From Stenotrophomonas sp. 169 (GTDB lineage: Bacteria; Pseudomonadota; Gammaproteobacteria; Xanthomonadales; Xanthomonadaceae), in NCBI RefSeq assembly GCF_014621775.1, contig NZ_CP061204.1, positions 326,001 to 390,000 on the forward strand: a DNA stretch of 64,000 nucleotides, given 5' to 3'. How positions within the stretch are numbered: position 1 is the first letter of the stretch; every line of letters begins with the position of its first letter. The notes under the pieces were generated by a model. It was not told the origin of the DNA. It saw only the letters and a program-made list of their open reading frames with translations, and did not search any database. Both the position numbers and the translations under genes were made by a program. Below, piece after piece: positions 41,805 through 50,850 of this stretch.

Positions 41805-42449
41805 TCAGACCTTGGCAGGGACCCGGATCGGGCAAGTCTGCAGGAAGGCATGCAGCTCATGGTTGCCGGTCAGCCCCAGCTTCCGCATCGCGTCGGACTT
41901 CTGCCGGCTGACGGTCTTCGGACTGCGGCCACGACGCTGGGCGATGGCGTTGATGCTCAGGCCCACCCGCAGGCCCTCCAGCACCTCGCATTCACCGGGC
42001 GACAGGCTGGCCGGGCGCGTCCGGTGGGCGAGGTCGCGGGCTTCCAGATGGGAGCGCAGGTGCTGCGACACATAGGTTTGGCCGGAAGCGGCCGTGCGTA
42101 CCGCCTGTGCCAGTTCGTCGAAGTCGACGGCCTTGTCCAGCGCGCCGCGCACGCCGCTTCCCAGCAGCATGGCCAGCACGCTCGGGCTGGCGGTGCCGGT
42201 GAGTACCACCAGCGGCAGGTCGGGATGGTCGGTCCGGATGCGGTCCAGCAGCTCGGGTCCGTCCAGCCCTTCGCCGGGCATGGTCAGGTCGGTCAAGACA
42301 ACGTCGCAGGGCTGCCGGGACAGCAGGGCGAGCAGCGTTTCACCGCCTGGCGCCTCGCCGACCACGTCGATCTGTGCGTTCTGCAGGACCACGCGGGCAC
42401 CGTACAGGATGATCGGATGATCGTCGGCGATGATGGTCCGGATATACAA
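41805..42449 (-). CDS. orphan RcsB-like response regulator
   Basis: The 214-residue protein has a receiver with acidic residues D9-D10, phospho-acceptor D54 in [14 protein letters not shown] and the [12 protein letters not shown] lysine. It is followed by a LuxR-type HTH ([35 protein letters not shown]). The receiver resembles RcsB/fimbrial-type regulators ([28 protein letters not shown] in pieces). No histidine kinase is adjacent, so it is an orphan; the partner kinase should be elsewhere. The 186 bases upstream, shared with the divergent coaBC gene, are likely to contain both promoters. Confidence 0.9.
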   Translation of the reverse strand: MYIRTIIADDHPIILYGARVVLQNAQIDVVGEAPGGETLLALLSRQPCDVVLTDLTMPGEGLDGPELLDRIRTDHPDLPLVVLTGTASPSVLAMLLGSGVRGALDKAVDFDELAQAVRTAASGQTYVSQHLRSHLEARDLAHRTRPASLSPGECEVLEGLRVGLSINAIAQRRGRSPKTVSRQKSDAMRKLGLTGNHELHAFLQTCPIRVPAKV

Positions 42450-42635
42450 AAAGACGTCCTGCGCTGGTGCGGAACCGATAACAGACGCCCGCTTGTTGCA
42501 AGCGGCGGGGGCGACATCCGGCTTCGTTTGATGCTGCCATACATGTCCTTATATCCGTCGGTCATATCTCCTCAAATAGGGGGTCTACGGGGCTTTCGGC
42601 TAAGCTAATGTCTTTGCGCGCATAGGATTTTTCCG

Positions 42636-43901
42636 GTGGCTGACTCACCCAAGGCTTCCCCGGCACCGCCGCGCCCTTTGCAAGGGCGTCGGGTGCTGCT
42701 GTGTGTCGGTGGCGGAATCGCGGCCTACAAGTCGCTGGAGCTGGTGCGCCGGCTGCGTGATGCAGGTGCGCAGGTGCAGGTCGCGATGACCGCGGGTGCC
42801 CAGCAGTTCGTCACGCCGCTGAGTTTCCAGGCGCTGTCCGGGCATCCCACGCGGACCACCCTGTGGGACAGCGCGGCCGAACAGGCGATGGGCCATATCG
42901 AGCTGGCGCGCTGGGCCGATCGCATCGTGATCGCTCCCGCCACCGCCGACCTGCTGGCTCGGCTGGCGCAGGGGCATGCTGACGATCTGGTCACCACGCT
43001 GTGCCTGGCCAGTACCGCAGCCCTCACCGTGTGCCCGGCGATGAACCACCGCATGTGGCTGCATCCGGCCACGCAGGCGAACATCGGGCTGCTGCGCGCG
43101 CGCGGTGCGCAGGTGGTCGGGCCGGTGGACGGTCCGCTGGCCGAAGGCGAGTCCGGTCCCGGCCGGCTGGCCGAGCCGGATGACATCGTGGCCGCGCTGG
43201 TGGCCGCCGAACGCGCTGACGCGGACACGCAGCAAGCGGTTGCCGGCAGCCAGTTGGCAGGCCTGCGCGTGGTGATCAGTGCCGGGCCGACGTATGAAGA
43301 CATCGACCCGGTCCGCTACGTCGGCAACCGCAGCAGCGGCAAGATGGGCTATGCGCTCGCCGCCGCCGCCGCCCGGCTGGGCGCCAGCGTGGTGCTGGTC
43401 AGTGGGCCGGTCCATCTGGCCACGCCAGCAGGCGTGCAGCGCATCGACGTGCGTTCGGCGGCGCAGATGCGCGATGCGGTGCTCGGCGCACTGCCCGCCG
43501 ACATCTACATCGGGGCGGCCGCCGTTTCCGATTACACGCCGCGCCACGTAGCACCGCAGAAGCTGAAAAAAACCGCCGACAGCCAGTCACTGGTGATCGA
43601 CCTGGTGCGTACGCCCGACATCCTGGCCGAGGTCGCCACCCAGACCCAGTCGTTGAAGCTGGTGGTCGGGTTCGCTGCGGAAACCCACGACGTGGAGAAG
43701 TACGCGCGCGGCAAGCTGGTCGACAAGCGCCTGGATCTGGTGATCGCCAACCAGGTGGGGCAGGGCACGGGCGGGTTCGAGAGTGACGACAACGCCGCCA
43801 CGGCCTACTGGCAGGGCGGCGAGCAGGTATTCCCGGCCACCTCGAAGACCGAACTGGCCACCCACCTCCTCGCCCTCATCGCGCAAAGGCTCAAAGCATG
43901 A
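42636..43901 (+). CDS. coaBC: bifunctional CoaBC: PPC decarboxylase / PPC synthetase
   Basis: The 421-residue enzyme makes 4'-phosphopantothenoyl-cysteine and then decarboxylates it, two steps of coenzyme A synthesis. The N-terminal FMN-binding CoaC part has [17 protein letters not shown], catalytic histidine in [10 protein letters not shown], and the active cysteine in [11 protein letters not shown]. The C-terminal CoaB part has [25 protein letters not shown] near residue 215 and KLKKTADS. The start is GTG 42636. The stop overlaps the dut start (ATGA), an arrangement seen in many proteobacteria. Confidence 0.97.
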   Translation: MADSPKASPAPPRPLQGRRVLLCVGGGIAAYKSLELVRRLRDAGAQVQVAMTAGAQQFVTPLSFQALSGHPTRTTLWDSAAEQAMGHIELARWADRIVIAPATADLLARLAQGHADDLVTTLCLASTAALTVCPAMNHRMWLHPATQANIGLLRARGAQVVGPVDGPLAEGESGPGRLAEPDDIVAALVAAERADADTQQAVAGSQLAGLRVVISAGPTYEDIDPVRYVGNRSSGKMGYALAAAAARLGASVVLVSGPVHLATPAGVQRIDVRSAAQMRDAVLGALPADIYIGAAAVSDYTPRHVAPQKLKKTADSQSLVIDLVRTPDILAEVATQTQSLKLVVGFAAETHDVEKYARGKLVDKRLDLVIANQVGQGTGGFESDDNAATAYWQGGEQVFPATSKTELATHLLALIAQRLKA

Positions 43902-44386
43902 CCACCGCATCCCGTCCCGCCACGCCGTCCCTGCAGCCCTTGCAGGTGAAGTTGCTTGATCCGCGCTTCGGCGACAGCTGGCCATTGCCGGCCTACGCTA
44001 CCGAAGCCAGCGCCGGCATGGACCTGCGTGCGGCGCTGGAAACCGCGCTGACCCTGCAGCCGGGTGACACCGCGCTGGTGCCCAGCGGGCTGTCCATCCA
44101 TGTAGCCGATCCGAACCTGTGTGCGGTGATCCTGCCACGGTCCGGGCTGGGCCACCGCCACGGCATCGTGCTGGGCAACGGGACCGGCCTCATCGATGCC
44201 GATTACCAGGGACCGCTGTTGATCAGCGTCTGGAACCGGGGCCGCGATGCCTTCACCATCGAGCCCGGTGACCGGATCGCGCAATTGGTCGTGCTGCCGA
44301 TCGTGCGCGTCGGCCTTCAGGTAGTGGATACTTTCAGCGACAGCACGCGCGGCGCGGGTGGATTCGGCCATACCGGAGTGCGCTGA
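43898..44386 (+). CDS. dut: dUTP pyrophosphatase
   Basis: The 162-residue enzyme hydrolyses dUTP to dUMP. All five dUTPase motifs are present: SAGMDLRA (I), [17 protein letters not shown] (II and III), [19 protein letters not shown] (IV) and [10 protein letters not shown] (V). The enzyme works as a homotrimer. It has a 10-residue N-terminal leader rich in Thr/Ser/Pro. It overlaps coaBC by four bases and is followed by the algC-like gene 16 bases away. Confidence 0.97.
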   Translation: MTTASRPATPSLQPLQVKLLDPRFGDSWPLPAYATEASAGMDLRAALETALTLQPGDTALVPSGLSIHVADPNLCAVILPRSGLGHRHGIVLGNGTGLIDADYQGPLLISVWNRGRDAFTIEPGDRIAQLVVLPIVRVGLQVVDTFSDSTRGAGGFGHTGVR

Positions 44387-44402
44387 ACTCTCGGGGGACA
44401 GG

Positions 44403-46739
44403 ATGATCGGCAAGGGGAAGGGAGTAGCGGCAGGCGGGCGCACGGGACCGTTGTTGGCGGTGTTGCTGCTGTTGTTGGCCGGGTGGTTCGGTTGGAGTGC
44501 CGCGCAACAATGGCGGCAGACGCATACCGGCACGCAGCTGGAACAGGCGCGCGATACCGCCGTGCAGGGACTGCAACAAGCGCTGGACGGTCAGGTGCAG
44601 CAGTTCGCCAGGCAGTTGCAGGCGCCGCGGGTGCAGCAGGCACTGCAGGCCGGCGACACGACCGCTGCGGCAACGGCATTGCGTGAAAGCTGGACCGGCG
44701 TCGAAGACGTGCAGGTGTGGAATGGCACGCTGGACAGCGCCTACGCAGATCCGCCGGCCTTTGGGTACGCGCGTCTCGCCTTGCTGGAGGCCGCGCTGGG
44801 CGCGGAGGCGCCGGTTGCCCGGGTGGTGCGTGCAAAAGAGGGCGCGCGGTTCGGATTGGCCGCGCGTGTCCCGCTTGGCCCGGAAGACGCTGCCGTGGTC
44901 TACGTACAACAGCCGCTGATGCAGCTCACCGGACCGCTGGATGCCGTGCAGGCGCCGGAAAGCGGCTACCTCGCGCTGCGCCAGGGAAGTTTCAACGTGC
45001 TCGAGCGCGGTAACCCAGCGCTTGCCGACAGCGGTGAAGTGCTGGCGCGCCCGATCAAGGGCAGCAGCCTGCGGCTGGCCGCCGGGGTGCCCTCCATCGA
45101 GGCCGGTCCGCTGGGACTGGGGCCGCTCGGCTGTTCCATCGTGGCCCTGTTGCTGGTGCTGGTTGCCGTGCTGGTGGTGGTGGGCAAGTCGCGCCTGCCA
45201 TTGCCTTCGCGCACATCGCGCACCGCGGCCGAAGAACACGGGTTGACCCTGCGCGAAAGCCTGGCGCAGACCGCCGTCGACACCGAAGCAGACGCGCCCG
45301 CGCTGGATGACAGCAGGCCCGTCGCGCCGCCGGCCGCCGCCGCTACGCTGGCGGCAGGCATCTTCCGTGCGTACGACATCCGTGGCGTGGTCGGTGATGA
45401 GCTGAGCCCCAAGGTGGCCGCGCTGATCGGCCAGGCCATCGGCAGTGAAGTGGTGGAGCAGGGCCTGCGCGAAGTCGTGATCGGTCGTGATGGTCGCCTG
45501 TCGGGCCCGGAACTTGCCGCCGGCCTGGCCGAAGGGCTTCGCCGCGCGGGCTGCGATGTCATCGACATCGGCCTGGCACCCACCCCGGTGGTGTACTTCG
45601 CCAGCCATCACCTGCGTACCGGCAGCTGCGTCGCGGTGACCGGCAGCCACAATCCGCCGGAGTACAACGGCTTCAAGATCGTCATCGCGGGCCAGACCTT
45701 GTCCGGCGACGCGGTCACCGCGCTGTATACGCGCATCGTCGAGGGCCGCTTGACCCAGGCCGCGACGCCCGGCAACTACCAGCAGCGCGAAGTGAACGAT
45801 GAGTACGTGCGGCGCATCGCCGACGACGTGCAGCTGGAACGGCCCTTGAAGGTCGTGGCCGATGCGGGCAACGGCGTGGCCGGTGCCCTGGTGCAGCCGC
45901 TGCTGGAAGCCATCGGTGCGGAAGTCATCCCGCTGTACTGCGATGTGGATGGCACCTTCCCCAACCACCATCCCGATCCAAGCGTGCCGGAAAACCTGCA
46001 GGACCTCGTGCAGACGGTGAAGCGTTTCGGTGCGGACCTGGGTATCGCCTTCGACGGTGATGGTGATCGCCTTGGCGTGGTCACGCCGGACGGCACGATC
46101 ATCTTCGCCGACCGCCTGCTGATGCTCTTCGCCGCAGACGTGCTGCTGCGCAATCCGGGTGCGATGGTGATCTATGACGTGAAGTGCACCGGCAAGCTGG
46201 CCGACTTCGTGCTGCGCCATGGCGGCAGCCCGATGATGTGGAAGACCGGACATTCGCTGATCAAGGCACGGATGGCCGAGACGGATGCGGAGCTGGCCGG
46301 CGAGATGAGCGGCCACTTCTTCTTCCGCGAGCGCTGGTTCGGCTTCGACGATGGCCTGTATGCCGCCGCGCGCCTGCTGGAGATCCTTGCCCTGCGCGAG
46401 GAGACGCCGCAGGAGGTGCTGGAGGAACTGCCGCAGAGCCTCTCCACGCCGGAGATCAAGGTGCCCGTTGCCGATGGCACGCCGCACGCGCTCGTATCGC
46501 TGGTGGTCAGTGCGGCGCAGGCGCCGGAGAACCCGTTTGTCGGCGGCCGCATCTCCACGATCGACGGTCTGCGTGTCGACTTCGCCGACGGATGGGGCCT
46601 GGTGCGCGCGTCCAACACCACCCCGGTGCTGGTGCTGCGTTTCGAGGCCGACACCGATGCGGCACTGGAGCGCATCAAGGGCCAGTTCCGCGCACAGCTG
46701 CAGCCCCTGCTGGGTGACCAGGACCTCGGTACCTGGTAG
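44403..46739 (+). CDS. algC: phosphomannomutase/phosphoglucomutase with membrane N-terminal half
   Basis: The 778-residue protein joins two parts. Residues about 1-320 have an N-terminal membrane segment (LLAVLLLLLAGWFGWSAA), an outward domain with glutamine-rich helices (QQWRQTHTGTQLEQARD), and a second hydrophobic stretch near 235-265 (GCSIVALLLVLVAVLVVVG). Residues about 320-778 are a full alpha-D-phosphohexomutase: phosphoserine loop TGSHNPPEYNGFK with Ser near 415, DGDGDRLG near 551, and the C-terminal sugar-phosphate contacts EMSGHFFF and RASNTTPVLVLRFE. The catalytic part interconverts Man-6P/Man-1P or Glc-6P/Glc-1P for LPS and exopolysaccharide. The long form is known in Pseudomonas and xanthomonads. 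ATG 44403 has GGGGGACAGG upstream. Confidence 0.92.
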   Translation: MIGKGKGVAAGGRTGPLLAVLLLLLAGWFGWSAAQQWRQTHTGTQLEQARDTAVQGLQQALDGQVQQFARQLQAPRVQQALQAGDTTAAATALRESWTGVEDVQVWNGTLDSAYADPPAFGYARLALLEAALGAEAPVARVVRAKEGARFGLAARVPLGPEDAAVVYVQQPLMQLTGPLDAVQAPESGYLALRQGSFNVLERGNPALADSGEVLARPIKGSSLRLAAGVPSIEAGPLGLGPLGCSIVALLLVLVAVLVVVGKSRLPLPSRTSRTAAEEHGLTLRESLAQTAVDTEADAPALDDSRPVAPPAAAATLAAGIFRAYDIRGVVGDELSPKVAALIGQAIGSEVVEQGLREVVIGRDGRLSGPELAAGLAEGLRRAGCDVIDIGLAPTPVVYFASHHLRTGSCVAVTGSHNPPEYNGFKIVIAGQTLSGDAVTALYTRIVEGRLTQAATPGNYQQREVNDEYVRRIADDVQLERPLKVVADAGNGVAGALVQPLLEAIGAEVIPLYCDVDGTFPNHHPDPSVPENLQDLVQTVKRFGADLGIAFDGDGDRLGVVTPDGTIIFADRLLMLFAADVLLRNPGAMVIYDVKCTGKLADFVLRHGGSPMMWKTGHSLIKARMAETDAELAGEMSGHFFFRERWFGFDDGLYAAARLLEILALREETPQEVLEELPQSLSTPEIKVPVADGTPHALVSLVVSAAQAPENPFVGGRISTIDGLRVDFADGWGLVRASNTTPVLVLRFEADTDAALERIKGQFRAQLQPLLGDQDLGTW

Positions 46740-46750
46740 CGCCCTGCTTC

Positions 46751-46792
46751 GGTAGCGCCGACCCATGGTCGGCGAGCGCAGCGGCTCCTACC
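46751..46792. repeat. SMAG-type GTAG palindrome between algC and kdpE
   Basis: GGTAGCGCCGACC/CATGGTCGGCG forms the GTAG-headed palindrome known from S. maltophilia, followed by GAGCGCAGCGGCTCCTACC. The right end contains the kdpE stop codon. Another GGTAGCGCC lies just to the left at 46735-46743 and contains the algC stop. It likely folds into a hairpin in both transcripts. Confidence 0.85.
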
Positions 46793-47504
46793 CCTTGAAC
46801 CGCAATCCCACGCCCGGTTCGGTGAACAGATAGCGCGAGTGCAGCGCGGAATCGCCCAGCTTCTGCCGAAGCTTGCCGACCAGGATCCGCAGGTAATGCG
46901 TATCGTGCTGGTGGGTCGGCCCCCAGATGTCCTTCAGGATCTGCGGCTGCGTCACCACCCGGCCGGCATTCACCAGCAGCAGCGACAACAGGGCGTACTC
47001 CTTGCGCGTCAGGGTGACGGGCATCCCCTCCAGCGCCACCTCGCGGCGCACCAGGTCGATGCGCAGATGCCCATCGTCGAACACCGGCGGCTGCCCGTCG
47101 AGCGGCAACGCGCGCGTGCGCAGCAGCATCCGTACGCGTGCCATCAGCTCCTGCGTGCCAAACGGCTTGGTCACGTAGTCATTGGCCCCGGCATCCAGCG
47201 CACGCACCTTTTCTGCTTCGCCTGCGCGGACCGTCAGCATGATCACCGGCACCTGGCTCCACTGCCGGAGGTCGGCCAGCACCTCGTGCCCTTCCCGGTC
47301 CGGCAGGCCGATATCCAGGATCACCAGGTCCACGTGCTCCGCGACCAGTCGTTCCAGCCCTTCCTGGCCGCTGGCGGCCTGCACCACCCGGTAGCCCTGC
47401 GCACGCAGGCTGATATCCAGGAAGCGGCGGATCTGCGCTTCATCGTCGATGACCAGCACGCAGGCGGGGGGGATGGAGGGAGCGGTGTCAGGCGGCAGCG
47501 GCAT
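46788..47504 (-). CDS. kdpE: KdpE response regulator
   Basis: The 238-residue OmpR-type regulator has a receiver domain with D22-D23-E24 and the phospho-acceptor aspartate in LVILDIGLPDREG, plus a lysine in YVTKPFGTQ. The winged helix ends EPGVGLRFKG, and contains HTHYLRILVGKLRQKLGD. Its receiver follows a proline-rich leader of about 12 residues. It pairs with the KdpD kinase, whose 3' end overlaps its start by 17 bases. It activates kdp genes under potassium limitation. The stop codon lies within a GTAG repeat. Confidence 0.96.
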   Translation of the reverse strand: MPLPPDTAPSIPPACVLVIDDEAQIRRFLDISLRAQGYRVVQAASGQEGLERLVAEHVDLVILDIGLPDREGHEVLADLRQWSQVPVIMLTVRAGEAEKVRALDAGANDYVTKPFGTQELMARVRMLLRTRALPLDGQPPVFDDGHLRIDLVRREVALEGMPVTLTRKEYALLSLLLVNAGRVVTQPQILKDIWGPTHQHDTHYLRILVGKLRQKLGDSALHSRYLFTEPGVGLRFKG

Positions 47505-50148
47505 CGGGGTGACCGGCAGGGGTGAGCAGAGGCAGCGAAATCCGTATCAGCGTACCGCGTCCGTCCTGTCCTGCCAGCGCCTGCACGCTGCCTCCATGTG
47601 CGCCGATCATGCCCTGGCAGATGGCCAGGCCCAGCCCGGTGCCGTGGCGGCCGCGATCACCGCGTTCCACGCTGTAGAACATATCGAAGATGCGGGCCCG
47701 CTCATCGGCCGGGATGCCGGGCCCATGGTCGAGCACGTCGACCACCAGCGTGGCGCCCTGCAACCGCGCGCTGACCGTCACCGGCGCGCCCGGCGGGGAA
47801 AACTTCGCGGCGTTCTCCATCACGTTGAACAGGGCCTGTTCGACCAGTGCAGGATGCACCCAGATGGGGGCAAGTGACGGCGGGATGTCCAGTACCAATT
47901 GCACCGTCGGCTGGTAACGCTGCAGCCGTCGTGCGGCCGAGCCGACCAGCTCGTCCACGCCGATCCAGTCGCGGTTGATCGTCAGCCCGTCATGGCCGAG
48001 CCGGGTCATGTCCAGCAGGTTCTGGATGTAGCGGTCCAGGCGTTCGCCTTCCAGCATGATGGTGTCCAGCAGCGCACGGCGGTCGCTGCCATCCATTGCC
48101 TCGCCATAGCTGGCCAGGCTGTCGGCCGACCCGATCATTGCGGCAAGCGGCGAACGCAGGTCATGGGAGACCGATGACAACAGCGCCGAGCGCAGTCGTT
48201 CGGTCTCGTTGCTGACGTGGGCCTGTTCCAGCTCGGCCACCAGGCGCGTACGCAGCGCGGCCTGGGCAATGTCATCCACCATCGCCATCGCCAGCTGCCG
48301 TTGTTCCGGTGCCAACCGGGCCAGTCCCTGCGGAAAGCACAGCGCCGCCACGCCGATGCAGCGTGCGTCGCCATCCAGCAGGGGGAGGCACCACCACCGT
48401 GCGCCGGCCAAGGTATCGGTGAAACGGCCGCTGGCCTGCCCTTGGCGCTGCGACCAGTCGGCGGCGGCCAGGTCCGTATCGCCCGGCACGGCGCTGCCAC
48501 TGCGGGCCACGTCGCTGCCGATACGAAGCCATGCCGGTGCCTCCAAGGCCTGCTCCAGGGCTTGCCGTCCGGCGCTGGCCACCGCTTCATTGCTGGCGGC
48601 GCGGGTGAGCTGCAGGCCCAGCTGCTGGCGGGCATGTGCATGCCGGTTGGCAGCGCGCAACGCGACCACCTGCATGCGCAGGCGTGACGCAAGGCGGCCC
48701 GCCACCAGCGCCGCAGCCAGGAACAGAAAGACAGTGATCACGCCTTGCCGCGCGCTGATGGCGAAGGTGAAGCGCGGTGCGATGAACAGGAAGTTGTACG
48801 CCAGGAAGCACAGGCCGGCGGCGAGCACCGCAGCGCTCGCGCGGGTACGGGCGGCGACCAGCACCACCGCGACGATGAACACCATCGACAGATCCGCCAT
48901 GCCCACCCAGCGTTCGGCGACCCACGCCACCGCGCAGGCCAGGGTGCACGCGACCAGCGCCTGCAGCATTTCCATGCCTTGGCCCGGTGAGGGCGACAGC
49001 TGGCGATCACGCCGCGACCTGGCGCGCGCACGCGGCGTGCTGATGATGGTGATCTCGTAGTGCGCGCCATGCTGGATCAGCTGCTGGGTGAGCGTCCGGT
49101 TGAGCATCCGGGCCAGTGGACGTTCGCGCGTACGCCCCAGCAGCAGCGTCGATACGTTGTTCTGAGCGGCATGGTCCAGCAACGCGTCAGCCACGCTGGC
49201 GCCGTGCAGCAGTTCAGCGTCCGCCCCCAGCCGGCGTGCGAGCGCGAACGCCGCGTCGATCTCACGCTGGGTCGCTTCGTCGGCGCGCCGTCGTTGCACG
49301 GTGACCACGGTCCACGGCGCATCGCGGCGCTCGGCGATGCGCCGTGCCACGCGGACCAGATACTCGCTCTGCCCAGCCCCATCGATCGCCACCAGCACGC
49401 GTCGGCGCAACGGCAAGGCCGCCTCCCCGCCCGCGGCGCGGACCTCGCGCAGGCTGCTGTCGACGCGGTCGGCCGCTTCCTGCATCGCCAGTTCGCGCAG
49501 CGCGGTCAGGTTGGCGGTGGAGAAAAAAGACTGCAGTGCCTGCGAGGCCTGTTCCGGTATGTAGACCTTTCCCTGCTGCAGGCGTGCGATCAGTTCGCGC
49601 GGCGGCAGGTCGACCAGCACGATGTCGTGCAGTCGATCCAGCACGACATCGGGCACGGTTTCGGTGACCCGGATGCCGGTGATGCGCAGGACGACGTCAT
49701 TGAGGCTTTCCAGATGCTGGATGTTGACCGTGGTCCACACATCGATGCCGGCATCCAGCAGCTCCAGCACATCCTGCCATCGACGTTCATGGCGGCTGCC
49801 CGGTGCATTGCGATGGGCCAGTTCGTCCACCAGCACCAGCGCGGGCGCGCGCTGCACGATGGCGTCCAGGTCCATTTCCTGCAGCGTCCGGTCGCGGTAG
49901 GTCAGCTGCCGCTGCGGCAGCGTGGGCACGCCGTGCAGCAGCGCGGCGGTCTCGGCGCGGCCATGGGTTTCCACGACGCCCGCCACCAGGTCCACGCCAC
50001 GCCGCAGCTGTTCCTGCGCACGCGTGAGCATGCTGAAAGTCTTGCCCACGCCCGGTGCCGCGCCGAGGAACACGGTCAGCCTGCCCCCGGCATCGCGCTG
50101 CAGTCCTTCGATGAGGGCATCGGCCTGGCGGCTGCGGGAATCGGTCAT
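47488..50148 (-). CDS. kdpD: KdpD sensor kinase
   Basis: The 886-residue kinase has the KdpD N-terminal domain with Walker A GAAPGVGKTFSML, ADELAHRN-type LVDELAHRNAPGSRHE, a UspA-like domain near 240-370, and four membrane segments near 395-490 (LVACTLACAVAWVAERW and FLFLAAALVAGRLAS). A GAF-like region follows, then HisKA with the phospho-acceptor His in SSVSHDLRSPLAA near 660, and a HATPase domain with NVMENAAKFSP and GTGLGLAICQG. It senses K+ limitation or turgor and phosphorylates KdpE. It follows kdpC by 36 bases. Confidence 0.96.
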   Translation of the reverse strand: MTDSRSRQADALIEGLQRDAGGRLTVFLGAAPGVGKTFSMLTRAQEQLRRGVDLVAGVVETHGRAETAALLHGVPTLPQRQLTYRDRTLQEMDLDAIVQRAPALVLVDELAHRNAPGSRHERRWQDVLELLDAGIDVWTTVNIQHLESLNDVVLRITGIRVTETVPDVVLDRLHDIVLVDLPPRELIARLQQGKVYIPEQASQALQSFFSTANLTALRELAMQEAADRVDSSLREVRAAGGEAALPLRRRVLVAIDGAGQSEYLVRVARRIAERRDAPWTVVTVQRRRADEATQREIDAAFALARRLGADAELLHGASVADALLDHAAQNNVSTLLLGRTRERPLARMLNRTLTQQLIQHGAHYEITIISTPRARARSRRDRQLSPSPGQGMEMLQALVACTLACAVAWVAERWVGMADLSMVFIVAVVLVAARTRASAAVLAAGLCFLAYNFLFIAPRFTFAISARQGVITVFLFLAAALVAGRLASRLRMQVVALRAANRHAHARQQLGLQLTRAASNEAVASAGRQALEQALEAPAWLRIGSDVARSGSAVPGDTDLAAADWSQRQGQASGRFTDTLAGARWWCLPLLDGDARCIGVAALCFPQGLARLAPEQRQLAMAMVDDIAQAALRTRLVAELEQAHVSNETERLRSALLSSVSHDLRSPLAAMIGSADSLASYGEAMDGSDRRALLDTIMLEGERLDRYIQNLLDMTRLGHDGLTINRDWIGVDELVGSAARRLQRYQPTVQLVLDIPPSLAPIWVHPALVEQALFNVMENAAKFSPPGAPVTVSARLQGATLVVDVLDHGPGIPADERARIFDMFYSVERGDRGRHGTGLGLAICQGMIGAHGGSVQALAGQDGRGTLIRISLPLLTPAGHPDAAAA

Positions 50149-50184
50149 GGTGCTGATTGTGCGCCAGCACGGTGCGCCACGACA

Positions 50185-50850
50185 TCACCGTGCATGCGCG
50201 GCCGCCTGCACGGACTGGTTGAGCCGCATCACGTTGATCCGAGGTTGGCCGAACACGCCCCAGCGCGGCGCCTGCACCTGCGCATCGACCAGCGCCTGTA
50301 CGGCGGCAGGGGACAGCCCACGCGCATGCGCCACGCGGGCCACCTGCACCTGCACGGCGGCCGGCGAGAGATCCGGATCCAGACCGCTGCCAGACTGGGT
50401 CACCAGATCAGCCGGCACCTGCGCCGCGGGGATGCCTTCGCGCGTAGCCACAGCGGCGGTGGCTTCGGCAACGCGGGCAGCCAGTGCGGGATTACTGCGC
50501 GCCATGTTGGACCCGGCCGCCGCCATCGGATCGTGGCTGGCCGCGGACGGACGTGTCTGGAACCAGCCATCGCCGACGAAAGGCTGTGCCAGCAGCGCTG
50601 AACCGCGCACCCTGCCCTGCGCGTCGTGCAGCAGGCTGCCGTCGGACTGCGCCGGAAAGGCCAGCCGTGCCAGCCCCGTGCCGACGCCGGCGTAAAGCGC
50701 GCCGGCCAGCAGCAGGCTGCCCAGCCCCAGCACCACGGCGGGGCGCCAAGGGGCGTCATGCTGCAGTCTCGCTTCGCGCTCGGCCGCAGCCCGGGCATGT
50801 GCGCGCGCCGGTGCGGTGGTCTCTGCGGGGGTCATCATCGAACGATTCAT
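50185..50850 (-). CDS. kdpC: KdpC potassium-transporting ATPase subunit
   Basis: The 221-residue subunit has one membrane segment near residues 37-58 ([21 protein letters not shown]), then a periplasmic domain: [48 protein letters not shown] and [18 protein letters not shown], all family signatures. It is slightly longer than E. coli KdpC (190) because of a 35-residue N-terminal leader. It stabilises the KdpA-KdpB pump and overlaps kdpB by four bases. Confidence 0.95.
   Translation of the reverse strand: MNRSMMTPAETTAPARAHARAAAEREARLQHDAPWRPAVVLGLGSLLLAGALYAGVGTGLARLAFPAQSDGSLLHDAQGRVRGSALLAQPFVGDGWFQTRPSAASHDPMAAAGSNMARSNPALAARVAEATAAVATREGIPAAQVPADLVTQSGSGLDPDLSPAAVQVQVARVAHARGLSPAAVQALVDAQVQAPRWGVFGQPRINVMRLNQSVQAAAHAR

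Noticed and set aside
44334..46766. Very long open frame on the minus strand (about 810 codons) over the algC-like gene
   Set aside because: It mirrors algC, has a His/Arg-heavy composition typical of GC-rich antisense frames, and shows no domain.
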